Below are positions 63,509 to 64,000 of a stretch of DNA of 64,000 nt, one piece after another. The DNA lies in contig NZ_CP092423.2 of the NCBI RefSeq assembly GCF_022374895.2, positions 1,302,001 through 1,366,000 on the forward strand, written 5' to 3'. This DNA is from Mycobacterium lentiflavum. Its GTDB lineage: Bacteria > Actinomycetota > Actinomycetes > Mycobacteriales > Mycobacteriaceae. How positions within the stretch are numbered: the first letter of the stretch is position 1; the number at the start of each line of letters is the position of its first letter. A program made the position numbers and the translations under genes. Under the pieces are notes generated by a model that worked only from the letters and a program-made list of their open reading frames with translations, did no database searches and was not told the origin of the DNA.

Positions 63509-64000
63509 TCAGTTGGCGTGCGTGGTGGCTTCCGCCGGCTTGCGGCGACGACGGCGACGACGGCCGTCGCTGCCACTAGTGCCATTGCTACCGGTCCCGG
63601 AGGCCGACTCCGACGGCGTCTCCGCGGCGGCTTCGCCGTCGCTGCCGGCCGGGTGGCCGCTCACGGGCTGGCCACCGCGGGTGCGGCGGCGACGGTTCGC
63701 CGAACGGGCGCGGGCCGGCTTCTCCGATGTCGTGGAGCGTTCGGTGCGCTCGGTGTCGCGGCGCTTGACCGGCGACTTCTTCGGCGCTCCGATCGTGCCG
63801 GTGGCCCCGTCCGGAATGCCCAGCTCGGTGTACAGGTGCGGCGAGTTGGAGTAGGTCTCGGCCGGATCGGGGGAGCCGAGGTTCAGCGCCTTGTTGATGT
63901 CCGTCCAGCGCGGCAGTTCGTCCCAGTCCACCAGGGTGACGGCGATTCCGGTCTTACCGGCGCGTCCGGTACGGCCGATCCGGTGCACGTAGGCCTGTTC
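63509..64000 (-). CDS. rhlE: DEAD-box RNA helicase RhlE, C-terminal part (5' end outside window)
   Basis: The frame is open to the window edge. The first visible residues, EQAYVHRIGRTGRAGKTG, are helicase motif VI. The rest is a tail rich in arginine, serine and glycine (RSANRRRRTRGG, GRRRRRRRKP) that probably binds RNA. About 163 residues are visible. Context agrees with Rv3211. Confidence 0.92.
   Translation of the reverse strand, partial: EQAYVHRIGRTGRAGKTGIAVTLVDWDELPRWTDINKALNLGSPDPAETYSNSPHLYTELGIPDGATGTIGAPKKSPVKRRDTERTERSTTSEKPARARSANRRRRTRGGQPVSGHPAGSDGEAAAETPSESASGTGSNGTSGSDGRRRRRRRKPAEATTHAN

Overview
The window is chromosomal DNA of high G+C content from a Mycobacterium species that is not M. 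tuberculosis. Gene content and order are mycobacterial: lpqB, secA1, a WS/DGAT acyltransferase, ppk2, desA3, rsgA-aroA, sigH-rshA, the 24-residue ribosomal protein bL37, pdtaS, whiB1, entC, gpm2 and rhlE. From memory this follows the M. tuberculosis Rv3244c to Rv3211 order, read here in the opposite direction. Several blocks without counterparts at that place interrupt it. The species cannot be fixed by reading alone.

Layout. 1-6003: end of lpqB, a ComF-type phosphoribosyltransferase, the long ribosome hibernation factor and secA1, closed by a double hairpin. 6155-10437: an unrecognised gene, an HD-GYP/LuxR regulator broken by an in-frame TGA, an MddA-type membrane methyltransferase, an SRPBCC protein and an Rv3235-like protein. 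10629-16086: lipid and phosphate block (WS/DGAT, PPK2, Rv3231c-like, ferredoxin-type reductase, DesA3), with TACG-N4-CGTA palindromes before the reductase and the desaturase. 16620-20192: an EspB-like secreted protein and an EspK-like partner without any ESX core genes, preceded by an IdeR-like iron box. 20231-28482: accessory block (PAS-ANTAR regulator, molybdopterin oxidoreductase, VIT transporter, DUF2231 protein, Tat-exported amidase, thiolase and HxlR regulator). 28469-31578: rsgA, aroA and an SRAP protein. 31573-34303: a 13E12-type HNH protein, a 3-hydroxyacyl-CoA dehydrogenase and a small secreted protein.

34377-52211 is the largest accessory block. It has a TetR/SDR pair divergent from a tight metallo-beta-lactamase, SDR, sulfotransferase and alcohol dehydrogenase operon; then a phytoene-desaturase-like/DUF3556 pair; two PucR regulators; and a second operon joining an acyl-CoA ligase, a PHA-synthase-like protein, a depolymerase-like hydrolase and a cyclopropane/mycolic acid methyltransferase. 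52208-64000 returns to the conserved order: YbaK protein, SDR, sigH-rshA, bL37, biotinyl protein, pdtaS, whiB1, diacylglycerol kinase, entC, gpm2, a ParA-like ATPase, a beta-propeller protein and the end of rhlE.

The features most worth follow-up are the orphan espB-espK pair with its iron box, the sulfotransferase/sulfatase-like operon, the fadD-phaC-phaZ-CMAS operon, the shared operators of the desaturase system, the premature stop in the HD-GYP gene, and a possible N-terminally extended SigH.
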